Positions 35,402 through 48,427 are shown, counted from the stretch's first letter. The stretch is 64,000 bases of DNA from Cryptomeria japonica (GCF_030272615.1 NC_081409.1:913815840-913879839); one strand, 5' to 3'. Numbers and translations are program-made. The notes: generated from the letters alone by a model not told the origin.

Positions 35402-36282
35402 TGGGATCCAAGAACACTAAGGGGGGGGGTGAATCAATGTTCTATCAGTAAGATAATATTTTATGCCTTTATATCAAACACATAAACCGGTAAACAAATA
35501 AACATATAACTTGAAGCAAATGAACCATCCACATGAATGAACATCATAACACACATAATTTATACATGGAAAACCTCAAAGAGGAAAAACCACGGTGGGA
35601 TTTGTGACCCACAATATCAATTCACTGTCCATATGAAAGATATTACATATAATGGGGGCCTGCACATGTAGGAAGGCACACTGCTCATAACTAAAGAGTC
35701 TCACTGACTACAAGTTTCTACTAAAGTAAAACAATAAAAGTGAACTCACAAAATGCATCTGCTATGCCAAAAAGAGTTTCGATTATAGCTCTGCTTTGTA
35801 CCGGTTCATAAACCCTGAACACTACTACCGGTATCACCTTCCCTCCAAGAATGTCTTACAAATATTTACAGATCATTTTATGATACAACATTCGCATACA
35901 AATGATCTTCGCATTCCACAATCCTCACAAGTTCTATCCTCGCATCGCAATTGCTTCTTGTTCACACACATATATCATCATGATCTAATACACTGACCTA
36001 TATACCCATACAAACAATATGCCTTATGTCAGCTTACAATACATTACAAAGATATACAATGTCGGTCTTATACAATAGTTACAAAATGATTTTCTAAATA
36101 AATCTTCCTTGATGTCATCTTCCCTGAAGTGTTGGATGTTGGTGCTGGTACCGGTATAGCCCTGAATGCTCCAAAGATGGTGTCTGCCAGTAAATACCTC
36201 CTAATGCCGGTAAATGACTCCCATCAAATCTTGTTGCCATCAATAACAACAAAATGAATCCAATGAGTGTCAATTTTCAGCA
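35402..36282 (-). repeat. 3' LTR of element A
   Basis: About 881 bp, from TTGGGATCCAAGAACAC to TTTTCAGCA. Its left end is similar to the TGTTAGGAATCCCACAG...GTGAATCAG end of the B LTRs, with a run of 9 G (35421-35429). ACCGGT motifs and GGAAAAACCACGGTGGGAT are shared with the B LTR. The left boundary is uncertain by a few bases. Confidence 0.7.
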
Positions 36283-36564
36283 ATCTCCCCCTTTGGTATT
36301 GATGGCAACACTCATGTGAAAAATGGATTCCCTGCCGGTATGCTCCCCCTGAGCAATACACTCCTAATATTCTGATATCCTTCCCGTGTGTTCCTGTCTG
36401 ATAATTTTCTGATATTTTTCACATATATACACTCCCCCTTTGGAATCAATGCCAAAGACCGGTGAAAAAATTGAAAGAATTCAGAACAAAAGAATGAATA
36501 AATATTGTTTATTTTACTGGAGCATGACTAACTTCAAAATTTCTGGGTAAGCCTTATTCACCAA
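36283..36564 (-). other. 3' untranslated region of A with duplicated polypurine tracts
   Basis: Three purine tracts are spaced through 160 bp (minus sense): CCAAAGGGGGAGAT next to the LTR, CAGGGGGAGCAT near 36340, and TCCAAAGGGGGAGTG near 36432. Element B has the same three in the same order, so the arrangement is a family trait. Confidence 0.7.
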
Positions 36565-38726
36565 CTAAAGATATGTATCCCAGCCAGTTTTGAAAGTTTC
36601 ATAAATGGATACCAGTCCACTTAGTAAGTGTGTCAATGTTTCCTTCTCTTTGACTTCTGTCGATGTGGGTTTAGTAATCATGTCCATACACTCTCTCTTA
36701 TGTGCACCCAATGAATCTAATCTGGGACTCACAAGTCCTCTAAGAATCCTTGCTCTTTGAGTAATCTTTTCTTTCTCCTTCTCCAAAGCAAACATTTGAT
36801 TCTCCAAGGACAAAATTTTTCCATCAATGGATGTTGTCAGTGATGTTAATCCATCAAAAAAATTGCAATGTTAGCTATTTTATCATACAACTCCTTCAAT
36901 TTGCTATCTATATTTGTTGTAATAATTTCTATGTTACAACAAACCCTGTAGATATTTGTACATTGTTTTAGACAAACCTCAATAAGAATGAGTTTAGCTT
37001 CAATTTTATTTTTCTCTCTTTCAATGACTTGATCAAAAGCTGCTCTTTTAGTTGTAGAGAATCTTTCTAAATCTTGCCAGTCTGCTATCTGCCGCAATGA
37101 TTGAAAATTGTTAGAAATGTGCTCTATTAGTATTTTGAGCTTGTCGGAAGGGCTTGCTCCATCTTCAATCTTACAATTAGGGATTAATTTTTGTAACATT
37201 GTAATTGATTGATAAATTATTCCCTTATCTGCAATTCCCTTCTTTAATAGTTTTTGAGTAGCCATCGTCATTAACTCAGCTGGACTCATCTCAATGACTG
37301 ATTTATTCTCAACTTGATAAGTGTTAATTTCCAAAACCTTTACTGGGGAACCAATATTGACTTCCGATGTAGACTCAATTCCCTCTACCTTATCTTCTTT
37401 AGCACTGGTGGCTTCACCACTTGGTGCAGTGTTAGTTACTATCGGTGGAGTATTATCCACAATATTTCCTGTAACCTATACATTGCCTTCTTCAAAAATG
37501 GTTTCTTCTAGTATGGACTGTACACTCTCCTTAGCCGGTTGAGTTTGTATATCTATAGTTACTGTCGGTTTAGTCAAAATTGGAGTTGAACTACCCAAAA
37601 TACCTTTCCCTTTTGATTTATTAGGAATGGTGGAAGTTGTTGCCTTAACAAACTCTTCCTTAGATGTAAGAAAGTCTAGATTCTTCTAGAAGAATTTTGC
37701 CCAACCCTCATTGGTCTCATTAATCACCTCATTAACTCTGCCCATCATTAGGCTTATCTATCGGGGTTTGCTAATGAAAATTGTCCTATTAGCAACATCA
37801 ATACATTTCTTCATTTCATCATTGCTAATAGCACCACATAAAGACAAAAGTTCTACCACTTTGATCTCCCTATCCCTCTTGACTGCTTCAAGTCTTCTAG
37901 CATCTAGTTTATTGTACAATGATATAGGTATTTCCTTCAAAATTTCTACTAAGGCTTTCTTGTAAATGTCTATATGTAAAAAAATTGCCTCTTTTATCTC
38001 ATTTCGCTCATTTTCTTCTAAACTCTCATAATACATAGATATATTTTTCAAAATTCCATCTTTTATAATTTCATCAATTAACTCAGCACAAGTCATTTTG
38101 GTCTTACCGGACTCAGTATCATCACTCTTCTTCTTTTGATTGGGGTTGTCGGAGTAGATGTAACTGGTTTCCTCTTTTGTGTAGGCTTCCTTGCCAAAGG
38201 TGGGGGTGTAGTAGGTTTTGTTACCTTTCTGACAAGTCTCCTCCTTGGCTCCATCTTCTTCTACTCTACTGGTGGTTGATCTTCCTTCTTCCTCTGTACC
38301 CTCCTGAAAGCCAGAGGTTCATTTTCCTCAGGATCAGAATCAGAAGTGATGGTGGAAATGTAAGCTTCAGGATTCTTCACTTCTAGAGTACTATCCACTA
38401 CCGGTTTAGATCCAGAAACCATTTCAATATCAATTTCATGTATGATATTTTGTACAAAAGTAGACATCTTTTCTATTTTCTTCTGCCTTCTCTTCCTATT
38501 GAAGCCAATTTCGACTTCAAAGGCCTTCTCTTCTGTCGTGCCAAAATGCTCTGTCTTGTCATCCAATGGGGCATCTAGCAACATTTTTGCATAGAGGTCC
38601 ATGATGTTGTCATCCACCTCATATCCAAGCTTTGTGACCCAGATGGTCCTTGGTTCAATTGCCTCCATAAGGGTTTCATCAGTCTTCACCATGAAACAGA
38701 TGTTAGTGGAGTACTTCTCCACAATG
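36565..38726 (-). pseudogene. ORF2 of element A, C-terminal two thirds
   Basis: Continuation of the A ORF2 after the element B insertion. It resumes at IVEKYSTNICFMVK, matched by IVDKYKDEICFVIK in B. Then come PRTIWVTKLGYEVDD, a Lys/Arg-rich linker (to ~38100), a helical segment (38096-37758, with IFLHIDIYKKALVEIL), and a second helical block (37460-36846). A coiled-coil tail (36813-36565) has LEKEKEKITQRARILRGLVSPRLDSL, matched by LEREKERIVNKAKHLRSKLSPRLDYL in B. Several stops and shifts break it. The function is unknown and no enzyme motif is seen. Confidence 0.75.
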
Positions 38727-39216
38727 TGTTAGGAATCACACAAATACTGAGAGGGGGGAGTGAATCAGTATCTGACCGGTGTATAGAATTTCTTAACTTA
38801 AAACATGCAAAACATAATATAACAATGTACCAGTATGCAAGAAATAATGCAATAAACAAAATCAAGAACATCCACATGAAAAGCACACCATAGCACAAGA
38901 TTTTAACGAGGAAACCCGGTGTGGGAAAAACCTCAATCGGATTTGTGACCCACAATATTCACTCAATGGTCAATAAGAGAATATTACTTACAATAGGGGC
39001 CTGCACATGCAGGAAGGCCAACTGCCTAGAGCTCACCGCTCAATGGGAAGTCTCACTGACTTACAATGAGGATTATACAAATCCAATATCTTGTACTACT
39101 TTACAATAGAATCTTCAATGCCAGATTCAGTACCGGTTCCTGCTCTGTTCTTTACATATACCCCTTAACCTATATTTCGCATAATAGGTCTGCCTAATAT
39201 TTTCCTTAATTCTTAT
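38727..39216 (-). repeat. 3' LTR of B, first segment
   Basis: 490 bp beginning TGTTAGGAATCACAC. It ends in CTTAT (39212-39216), the target duplication of Gypsy C. It continues at 55236. It is closely similar to 60558-61047 of the other LTR. Confidence 0.9.
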
Positions 39217-39968
39217 TGTAGACACCTAAAATTGTCTAGTCTAATTAAATAAATATTTTATTTATTTAATTATCTAAGCTTAATTCTTCTATTAATTAAA
39301 TAAATCCTTATTTATTTAATTAATTCATTTATCCTCTTCTAGCCTTATTTCTCATTTAAATAAATACATTTATTTATTTAAATTATCCTTTTCCTAAATT
39401 AAATAAATATTTTATTTATTTAATTATCCCACTTCTTCTATTAATTAAAATGAATCTTTATTTATTTAATTAATTAATTAACCTATTCTACCCATGACAC
39501 ATGTCATTCATCTCTTAATTCATACACTACCTACCCCTTTCATTATTTTATTATTTCTTTTACCTACCCTCTAATCATAGCCAACCTCCTTTTACACCTC
39601 TCGATCTTATCCCTCCATTTCATATTGTGTCTTCTATATAAGGAGATGCTTCCCTCATTATCAAACCCTAATGAATGATCTTAATGACTTGACTACACTA
39701 CGATCTTACTTGCAACCACATTCTGTTCTTTGTTGAGCTCTTGTGCACATAAAATCTGAGAGCAAATATATCTAGCAAGATCAATGGAGATCCAAACCCT
39801 CTTGGACATGTGATGGTATAATCTTTGTGATTTCATTTGATTTGCATTGTCTTAGGTAATCTTCATATGTTATGGTGGATCTTTGTTGTTGTTAGGCTAG
39901 GGTTTTGTGGTTGAATTCATTTAGCCTTTCAATATCGTTATTATTGTTATCCATTTTCACCATATACA
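39217..39968 (+). repeat. 5' LTR of Gypsy C
   Basis: 752 bp, TGTAGACACC to CCATATACA. Five AT-rich palindromes of the form AATTAAATAAATA...TATTTATTTAATT lie in tandem between about 39240 and 39482. A TATA box is at 39635-39641. It lacks a 15-bp repeat (GATAGGAAGAATGGA) present in the 3' LTR. Confidence 0.93.
39635..39641 (+). promoter_or_regulatory. TATA box of Gypsy C 5' LTR
   Basis: TATATAA, followed by GGAGATGC. It is conserved in the 3' LTR at 54882-54888 and altered in Gypsy-1. Confidence 0.65.
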
Positions 39969-39989
39969 TTTTGGCACGTCCGGTGGGAC
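39969..39989 (+). other. Primer-binding site of Gypsy C
   Basis: TTTTGGCACGTCCGGTGGGA follows the CA end of the LTR. It differs from the Gypsy-1 site by two transitions (both C/T or G/A). Confidence 0.7.
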
Positions 39990-40077
39990 TCCTGTCCCTT
40001 TTGCATTTAACATTCTTGTTGTAGATTTTGTGTTTTGAAGTTGCAGATCTGACATTTTCGACAGCATTTGGATATTT

Positions 40078-40317
40078 TTGCGTCTGCGCACTTTCGGATC
40101 ACATTTCTGATTTTCTGGCGCGTCTACGACATCTAGAATTGCGTCTATGTTATTAGCAGTATTTTATTTTGCAGGTTCCGAAAAAGCGTGTTTGTGTTAT
40201 TAAGTCACGTTTGTGGTGTTTTTTAGCCGCATCTGTGTCTAGAAGCCGTGTCTGTGTTCTGTAGCCGCGTTTGTGTCCCATAGAACCGCATTTGTGTCAC
40301 GAAGTCGCGTCTGTGTT
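40078..40317 (+). repeat. CGCGTCTGTGT motif cluster, LTR-proximal (Gypsy C)
   Basis: Ten or so copies of GCGTCTGTGTT-like motifs, the last five spaced about 20 nt. Plus orientation, the same as in Gypsy-1 relative to gag. Many copies carry C-to-T or G-to-A changes (GCATCTGTG, GCGTTTGTG). Confidence 0.8.
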
Positions 40318-40903
40318 CACCAGTTTCAAATTTTGGGTTTATTGATTCAGTTTTGGATTTTGCATTTAGGGTTTTAGATCTGGTTTATTTTGAGCTAACA
40401 TTTTCAAATCTAACTAACGAAATTGGTGCAGCTTTTCTTAAAAGCAAAATCGTTTGGTTGAAGGCCCCTATTTTCACAAAGTCTTTTGGATTTAAAATTT
40501 ACCTAACTTGTGTGCTTGCGGGAAGGGGTGATCATTTGAAACAATCCAAACTACTAACAACTCTTTATTGCAGGTCCTTGGCAAGGGTTTTTGGATTTTT
40601 ATTATGTGCTTTGTTTTCATAGACTAGCAAACACTTCAATTAAGTGCACTAAAATTGAATCATTGTCTTTTGTGTCTTGAGCAATAGGCTCTTTTTGTTT
40701 AATCTTTAGAGGGCCTATTTTCTCGTGTGGTAATTAGGACTACTAGTGAGAAGAGAATGACCCAAGTGGTAGTGAGGAAAAGCCACCTCTTCCGAACCAC
40801 TATAAACAACTATATTCATGGTAAAAACTATGGATAACGTGTGCTGATTAGTTCATACCGACACTATGTCTCCCCATAAACCCATTTGATCAAATTTATT
40901 TGA

Positions 40904-41248
40904 TCAGTTGTAGGGCATAACCCCTACCGGTTGGGAGCCTTCTGTATTTACATAGCTGAAAGTGCCGCATGTATGGCCACACGAGTGGATGCCCTTACTA
41001 GCACCTTTTTGTTTTAGAAGCCCAAATCCTTCTAGTTGTTGGGGCAGGAGGTCGGACCTCTGGTAGCGGCCCACACACATACAGTTCTTAGTAGAGATAC
41101 AAAGTTCGCCACGGGGAGTTTTTGTGGGGACTGATGCTTGGCTGACCCAAGAAGTGAGTGTCAAGGGTGGAGCCAGTGAGGTCAAGCATCTAAGTATCCG
41201 CTCTGAATAGTGTAGCCTCGAGGGTAAAACTCCATGTGGGATCAACAA
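40904..41248 (+). other. Conserved leader block (Gypsy C)
   Basis: Matches 2631-2975 of Gypsy-1 in the same position between the two motif clusters. The antisense frame is again open for 114 codons (MLIPHGVLPSRLHYSERIL...). Conservation without indels between two inserted copies, in an element otherwise full of stops, is notable. Confidence 0.55.
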
Positions 41249-41536
41249 CTATTGTCTTGGCCAACCATAAGAATTATGCTTGACTTATTTTAAACATTCA
41301 AAACATTCAAGACCAAACAACAAAACATTGTGTCTTTTGTGTCTTCAAGTGTATGCAAAACATTTTTACATCAAACAACACACTTTTCTTGGAGTCATTT
41401 TGAGTTTAGACACTTGCAAACATTGAGTCCTCATCAACACTTTGTCCTCTTGTCACGAAAAACAGTCAAACAGTCATATTTGGTCATAACAAAAATGACT
41501 TCACAAATTGGAAAAGATTGCAAAAATTTTGCAAAA

Positions 41537-41722
41537 ACGCGTCTGTGTCTGACATAATAGCATCTGTGTTGTATAACCGCATCTGTGAAGAGCAGAAACA
41601 TGTCTGTGTTCCCAGAATCACCATTACACTTTGCAAAAATCTCAGAGACGTGTCTGTGTTGAACAGAGCCACGTCTGTGTCAGGAAACCACATCTGTGAA
41701 GTATACAGGTGCGTCTGTGTTC
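41537..41722 (+). repeat. CGCGTCTGTGT motif cluster, gag-proximal (Gypsy C)
   Basis: About nine degenerate copies (for example ACGCGTCTGTGTCTG, ACGTGTCTGTGTT, GTGCGTCTGTGTT) at 15-40 nt spacing. The cluster ends about 440 bp upstream of the gag ATG. The spacing resembles the antisense cluster upstream of the PMD gene (about 420 bp). Confidence 0.8.
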
Positions 41723-42160
41723 AGAATTGAAAAAACTTTTACAGTCCAGTAAACAAACACAGTCAATCTCGGAATTCTTGAGCTTCCTAGGTCATTTCTC
41801 CAGGGTTTCATTTAGCATTCAACCTATCTTTGGGTCTCACAAAGTCCATCATTGCTTCACATCTCACTTTACATTCACATTTGTCTCAACTTGAGTCAAA
41901 AGGTCACTTGCTTGTCCCTCATCAAGGTTTCTTACCTTTGGGTCTCATTTGGTCTTACTTAGAGTCAAGGTCAACTTACCTCATCAAGAGAAACTATCCT
42001 CTCTTTGGAAGTCACACCTACTCTACTACATACATACTTGGTCTTACACTTTGGACATTGCAAGTACACTTCAGATTAGTTTACATTCCATCCAACTCTT
42101 GGTCTTCCATACTTTTTCCATGTTCATCTAGTCTCACACATCTCGGTCAATACCTAGTTC

Positions 42161-44461
42161 ATGGTTGAAACCCGTCTTCAAAAATCTAGGAGAGAAACTA
42201 AAGAGGCTCAAGAGTCTGCAAACATGAGTTCTTATGAGTATGACAATGATATCTTTTTCAATCCTGGTCATACTACATTACCTGACATGGATGCCTATAG
42301 AAACATTCCAAATGTTGAGAACATGGACACTACAAACAACAATGATACACACAATGACAATATGGACAACTTTTCTGTACATTCAGCAGATATGGAAGAA
42401 TCCATTATGAATCCCCATTTCAATCGATTGGTTGAGGAAATAATGAGAAGGGATAGACAATACTTCTTACACATGATGGCACAAAGTGGAGCCAAGATAC
42501 CTCATGATTTTGACATGTCTCAAATAATGGAAAATTGACCTTTGCAACAACCTCACTCCAACATGGATCAAAGAAGGCCTAATAGTGGAGGCAATAGAGG
42601 ACCACATATGGTACCTGAATCACCATCATCTTTGTTTCAAAAACCAGAGGTCCCACACACACATGGTCAAGCATATGATACTCATCTTCATAGACCATTA
42701 TGGAAGTCTTATGCAGACAAATATGCTCAATCACATACCAATGCTAAGGATCAACCACCAAAGCAATTGGACATTAAAAGGCATGGTCAAAATTTGGACA
42801 CAAGGAAACCCCGTGTCAAATTTGGGGGCAACACATTAGAACATGACATGCCTGTAGAGTATGGTATACATGGACAAAATAGATATGGCGTTCCTCAACA
42901 TGAAACGATACCAAGTGGTCCATATGCGTAGCATCATTACAGACCTCCTCCATATGAACATGTGTATGATAAATACCATCCATATATGCAACATGCTCCT
43001 CCTCCAATTGGTGCCTCAAGCATGGGGTATGGTCCAAGAAGTCGATCTCCACCTAAGAGCAATTTGGAGCAACAAATCAGCGACTTACAAAAGAAAATGG
43101 AGGACATAAATACACCAAAGCCAACATACACAATGAGAGACATATGTCCCTATCCATTTGACAAAAGCATTCCAATGCCTCCATTTCCTACACACTTTGT
43201 GACGCCTAAGTTTGATAAGTATAGAGGAAAAGGGGATCCTAAGGCACACATAAGATAGTTTTTCACATCTTGCATTGAGGTAGCAGCAGAAGAGACATAT
43301 TTGATGAGATTATTCCCACAAAGCTTAGGTGATCAAGCTATGGAATGGTTCTCTCAACTCCCACCAAGAATTAAGTCTTGGGGTGATCTAGCAGAGGCAT
43401 TTATTCAACATTTCTCCTACAACATAGAGACAGACATATCAGTCACTACTTTGTGCAACACCAAGCAAAAGGAGGGAGAATATTTTGCATCATTTTTACA
43501 AAGATGGAGGAATTTAGCCAGCAAATGCAATTGTGAAATTCCACAAAAACAAATGGTAGAAATGTTCACCCAGAATGTTAACAAAGAGATTGGTTATGAC
43601 TTAAGAAAAGCTTGTTTGTCCACCTTCAAGGATGTCATTGAAAAAGGCTTAGCGATAGAAAAGGTCCTAATTGAACAAGGAGTCATTAAGATATTCAAGG
43701 AAAACAAACATGACTTTAAAGGAAAAGACAAGCCGAGATTTTGGAACAAAAACAAGAACATTGTCAATGATGGTGTTGTTGACGCCAATGCAGTGCAACC
43801 CAAATTCATTTTTTCAGGATCAAGTTTTGCAAACAATCAAGTGAATACTCAAACAACTTCCAGATCATGAAGGAAGTACACTCCATTGGGAGAACCACTT
43901 GAGTCAGTTTTCAAAAAGCTAGTGGCAAACAAGGTAATCACAGTTCCAGATTTTCCTCCATATGAACCAAAGGTTAAACCAAATTGGTGGAATGATGATG
44001 AGTATTGTGAATTTCATAAGAGCAAAGGTCATAAGACAGGAAATTGTCATCGAATGAAGAATATAATACAAGATCTCATTGATAGGGGTGATATTGAGAT
44101 TGAGGGACATTCATCTAATCAAGAACATGAGATGTTTAAGGAACTATTCCCAAAACATGACAAGGGAAAAGCTAAAGCCACAGATGACCAAACCAACTAT
44201 ACCAAAGCATCTTACAACCATGATTCAACCATCAATCACATCTTGATGGACAACTATGTTTCTACCATTATCATCAAGGACAAAAACCCTGAGAATTCTA
44301 CCCGGAGACCCAAGATTGTCCTAAAAGGTATTGGATCTTCTTCAAAACCAACCTCTGAATGTCATGTTACAACCCGTCGAGGTAAAATCACTTTGCAAGG
44401 TGCTCCAGCCAAGAACACCGCCTCCTCATCAACCAAACCTGAGTATGACCTTGTAGAATAG
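42161..44461 (+). pseudogene. gag: Gag of Gypsy C (in-frame stops only)
   Basis: Starts MVETRLQKSRR, as in Gypsy-1. A disordered Gln/Pro/Tyr-rich N-terminal part is followed by the gag domain (about 43140-43670; YRGKGDPKAHIR, LGDQAMEWFSQLPP). A C-x2-H-x4-H-x4-C knuckle (CEFHKSKGHKTGNC) is at about 44010-44050. Stops lie at 42536, 42929, 43256, 43868 and 44459. All are in one frame, with no indel, and each fits a Gln or Arg codon (CAG or CGA) turned to TAG or TGA. In Gypsy-1 the corresponding codons are CAG or another sense codon. Confidence 0.9.
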
Positions 44462-46342
44462 TTAGGGAAGACACCCGCGCTCATCTCCATCCTTGAGCTA
44501 TTACGCATATCCCCCGCTCATAAAGCCATTCTTGACAAAATCTTAAGAGATACTGTTGTTCCTACTGATCTGAACGTGGACCAGTTTCAAGCCATGGTGG
44601 GATACCTTTCCATTCCACATTCCCTTACTTTCACAGAAGTTGATGATGCTTCCATAAGTCAGCCACATAATGCACCGTTACACGTTGAAGCCTTCATACA
44701 CAAACATCGAATAAAATGAGTCCTGATAGATGGAGGAGTAGGTCTAAACATTTGTACATTGAGCACTATTAAACAATTGGGATATTCTGATAAACCTGTG
44801 AATTCTACAAATCAAATCACCATCAAGGCATATGATGATGAAGAGCATTCATCCAAGGGCACAGTCACCTTACCTCTCAGAGTTGGGTCAGTTACAAAGG
44901 ATGTGGTTTGTCAAGTCTTGGATCTAGATCTCACTTATAACATATTACTAGGATGTCCTTGGATTCATGAAATGAGGGCAGTCCCATCCACATATCACCA
45001 ATGCATTAAGTTTCCTCATAATGGAGTGGAAGTAACAGTTAACGACGATCCTAATCCGTTCATATACTGCAATAACATCAGATCAAAAACTAAGACTATC
45101 ATTCCCAGTAATCATGAAGTTGTTCCTTCCTCGACATACATTGATCCTGAGTCATTAAAACCTTCGACATCAAAACAAGGTGAACTTAAAGGCAAGTTTC
45201 AAGACAAGGGCATGGGGGAATACACTTTAAATCAGACCATGTACTTACGACAAGTCATGAGTTCCCCAAAAGAATATGGAAGACCACATCCTAACAAGCA
45301 AGTATCCATCATGATACTCAAATGGGACCCTACTACCTTTCAAAGATGGGGTGAACTGGAAGAGGAAGATTTATACAAAATGCTTTACAAAGACATTGAA
45401 GATGATACACAAGATCACATTAGTCTACCATGTGAGAAATATGGCAAAGGCTTCAAAATTCTACAAAAATTCGAGTATGATGGAAAAAGCCCTCTTGTGT
45501 TATGAAAGGAAGGCATCATTGAACCTTTACAACCTAAATTGACTTTCAAAAAGGAACGCTCGAAAGGACTTGGTTTCTTAACTTCCAAGGTCCACACCCA
45601 AAGGACAGAAGAAGCCTTACAAATCAAAGTTGCCAAAATTCAACAAGAGGATCGCTATTCCACAGATTCTAACGAATGGGAATGGGGTTCATATAAGTCC
45701 TCCAGTGACTACGAGCTCACCGAGATATTTAGAGAGCCAAATGAACCAATAGAAGAAGAGGAATTTTATAACAAGTTCAGAGTTGGTCAAGAAACAACCC
45801 ATGAGGATTCCACACAGTCCTTGCCTCAAGGTTCTAGGTTGAAATCACATAGGATGAGAACACCTGTCCCAGAATGTGCTACTAGTGATGATAATTTGGA
45901 TTCGTTCGCGATCGAGACTGATGAGGAGAGTGCCATCGATGACCTCGATAATTACCTTGACATACCTGAATATAACTGCATCTTCACTCTTAGCCCCGCT
46001 AACTTCGAAGACATTAACGGCCTTCCCCTTGTCCACCAACTCATTGACTGGGATCATGAAGGACTTGCACAGTTTGACACATTCCAAAATGATGAGGCTT
46101 TTATCGACTATCTTGGCATAAGAGATGATCTTCCTCCTAGGGACCATAAGGCGGGATACACTATAGAAATCAACAACGTGGCATATTTTGGTGAGGGTGT
46201 CGGACCTTCCAGTCGCAAAAATGTGAAAATAAGAACAAATCAAGGGTCTTATGGCGAAAACCACACTGCGGCACTGTCTGACCCCAAAAAAGTAAAAAGA
46301 AAGGACGTATTTGAGGGTGAAAACCTCTCTGAGGCACCCTAA
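44462..46342 (+). pseudogene. Protease and linker of Gypsy C
   Basis: Same frame as gag. It begins LGKTPALISILELLRISP, a motif near the start of Tat protease regions. The aspartic protease motif follows a TGA (44717-44719) as VLIDGGVGLNICTLS; relatives read KRVLIDGGS. LLGCPWIHEMRAVPSTYHQCIKFP follows. After a TGA at 45503 comes a long acidic linker that ends at a TAA at 46340. The DGG active-site Asp is intact. Confidence 0.82.
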
Positions 46343-47302
46343 GATGGAAGGCTCGACATTCTCCCAGCATCATATGAGGAAAAGTCATCCATGTTGGTAG
46401 AGGAGACTATCAAAACAAACATTGGCACAGAAGAGGTTCCACACAACATATTCCTAGCTCAATCATTGGCAGAGTCCGAAAGGTCAAAATTCATAAGTTT
46501 CTTCAAAGAACGACAAATCAACTTTGCCTGGTCATATGCTGATATGCTTGGATTGGATCCGGATTTGGTAATGCATCATTTGACAGTCAAACCGGGGGCA
46601 AAGCCAGTGAAACAAAAATTAAGAAAAATGCATCCACAGGTGGCATTACTAGTCAAAGCAGAACTTGAGAAATTATTGGATGTCAGATTCATATGCCCAA
46701 TTGATTATCCTGAATGGATCTCTAACTTGGTGCCTATCAGTAAACCAGATCACAGCATCAGAATATGCACAGATTTCAGAGACATCAACAAAGCTTGTCT
46801 AAAGGGTGACTTCCCATTACAAAATATTGATTTGATTGTTGATCTCACAGCAGGTCATGAAATGTTATCGTTGATGGATGGATTCTCTGGTTATAATCAA
46901 ATAAAGATCACGCTCGAGGATCAACACAAAACATCATTCACTTGTCCTTGGGGAACTTTCTGCTGGAATGTCATGCCCTTCGGGCTAAAAAATGCAGGTG
47001 CTACATATCAGAGAGCCATGACTACTATCTTTCATGATCTCATGCACGTAACCGTGGAAGATTATGTCGACAACCTCTTGGGCAAATCACTAGACAGAAA
47101 TACACATTTGGACATACTCTCAGTCGTCTTTGATTGGTTGGAAAAATACAAAGTAAGATTAAACCCCAAGAAATGTGTCTTTGGAGTAACCTCCGGGAAG
47201 CTCCTAGGATTCATTGTATCCAAAAGAGGAATCGAAGTTGATCCAGCAAAAGTCAAGGCCATCTTGGAGATGCAACCACCAAGAAATATCAGTCAACTTT
47301 GA
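46343..47302 (+). pseudogene. Reverse transcriptase of Gypsy C, active-site Asp lost
   Basis: Same frame. Motifs run FAWSYADMLGLDPDLVMHHL, KQKLRKMHP, RICTDFRDINKACLKGDFPL, LSLMDGFSGYNQI, TSFTCPWGTFCWNVMPFGLKNAGATYQRAM. The catalytic motif that should read YVDD is YVDN (a GAC-to-AAC change), so a metal-binding Asp is gone. The frame ends with MQPPRNISQL and a TGA at 47300 where relatives have Arg. Confidence 0.9.
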
Positions 47303-48427
47303 TCCTTACAAGGCAGACTCCAGTCCATCTAAAGATTCATAGCACAACTTGCAGATAAGTGTAATCATTTTTAGCACCTGCTACATAAAAATATCAAATT
47401 CAAATGGGATGATAACTATCAATAGGCTTTCCAGACGCTCAAAGATTATCTTCTCAATCCGCCAGTTCTGATGCCACCAGTTCCAGATCAACCTCTGTTA
47501 CTATACATCTCAGCTACTTCAACAGCACTGGGGGCACTCTTAGCACAACAAATTGTTGAGGGCAAAGAAAAAATAGTATACTATATCAGTCGCACATTGG
47601 TAGGATATGAGCTAAACTACACACCAATTGAGCATGCATGTCTCGTCATGGTCTTTGCTTCGCAGAAATTACGACATTACATGCTCACTCATAAGACTAA
47701 GTTAGTTGCAAGGATAGACCCATTGAAATACCTTCTCAATAAAGCAACACTTACTGGGCGACTAGCCAAATGGGTAATGATCCTGAGTGAATTCGACATC
47801 GAGTATGTGGACAAAAAAGTAATTAAAGGACAAGCCATCATAGATCAATTAGCAGATGCTCCCATGATAGATGATGTTCCTCTAAGTTCAGAATTTCTAG
47901 ATGAATCCATTTTAACAATGTCACATGCCAAGCCATGGCAACTGTACTTCGACGACTCATACACACAGCATGGGGTAGGGGTCGGCATCCTCTTTATAAC
48001 TCCTCAAGGGGATTCTATACCAAAATCATACCGCTTATCATTTCCTTGGACTAACAATATAGTGGAATATGAGGCATTAACAACAGGATTACGAATTGCA
48101 GTTCAATGGAAGATCCAGGAACTTCGTGTTTTCGGGGACTCTCAACTTGTTATCCATCAAGCAACTGATAATTACCAAACAAAAGATGAAAAATTAATGC
48201 CTTATAAACAAACGGTGGATGACCTGAAACAACACTTCACAAAAATAGACTTTGAGCAGATACCAAGAGAGCAGAATCGCGCCTCAGATGCCATGGCTAC
48301 AATTGCTTCACTGATTGATCTACCTCCAAACGAGACCCGCTATGAGTTCTTGGTGGATAATCTTTTGGTTCCTTCATATGAGATTATGCCTACTGAGACG
48401 ATATGTGTTGTCGGTCCCAAGTCCTAG
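47303..48427 (+). pseudogene. RNase H and second (archaeal-type) RNase H of Gypsy C
   Basis: Same frame, with stops near 47330, 47369 and 47423. The open part from 47471 holds the first RNase H (LLLYISATSTALGALLAQ, YYISRTLVGYELNYTPIE, LTGRLAKWVMILSEFDIEY). The second RNase H follows (about 47930-48310) with LYFDDSYTQHGVG, VEYEALTTGL, VFGDSQLVIHQ and ASDAMA. These give the Asp-Glu-Asp-Asp set, though the residue after the first Asp is Asp instead of Gly. The dual RNase H is the Tat-lineage mark. A TAG at 48425 stands where relatives have Trp. Confidence 0.88.

Noticed and set aside
39240-39482. MITE or Helitron for the AT palindromes
   Set aside because: They are inside mapped LTRs, repeated in tandem, and lack target duplications or Helitron ends.
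40078-41722. CRISPR-like array from the CGTCTGTG motif clusters
   Set aside because: The motif is ~10 nt, degenerate and irregularly spaced, in a plant retroelement leader. No cas genes.
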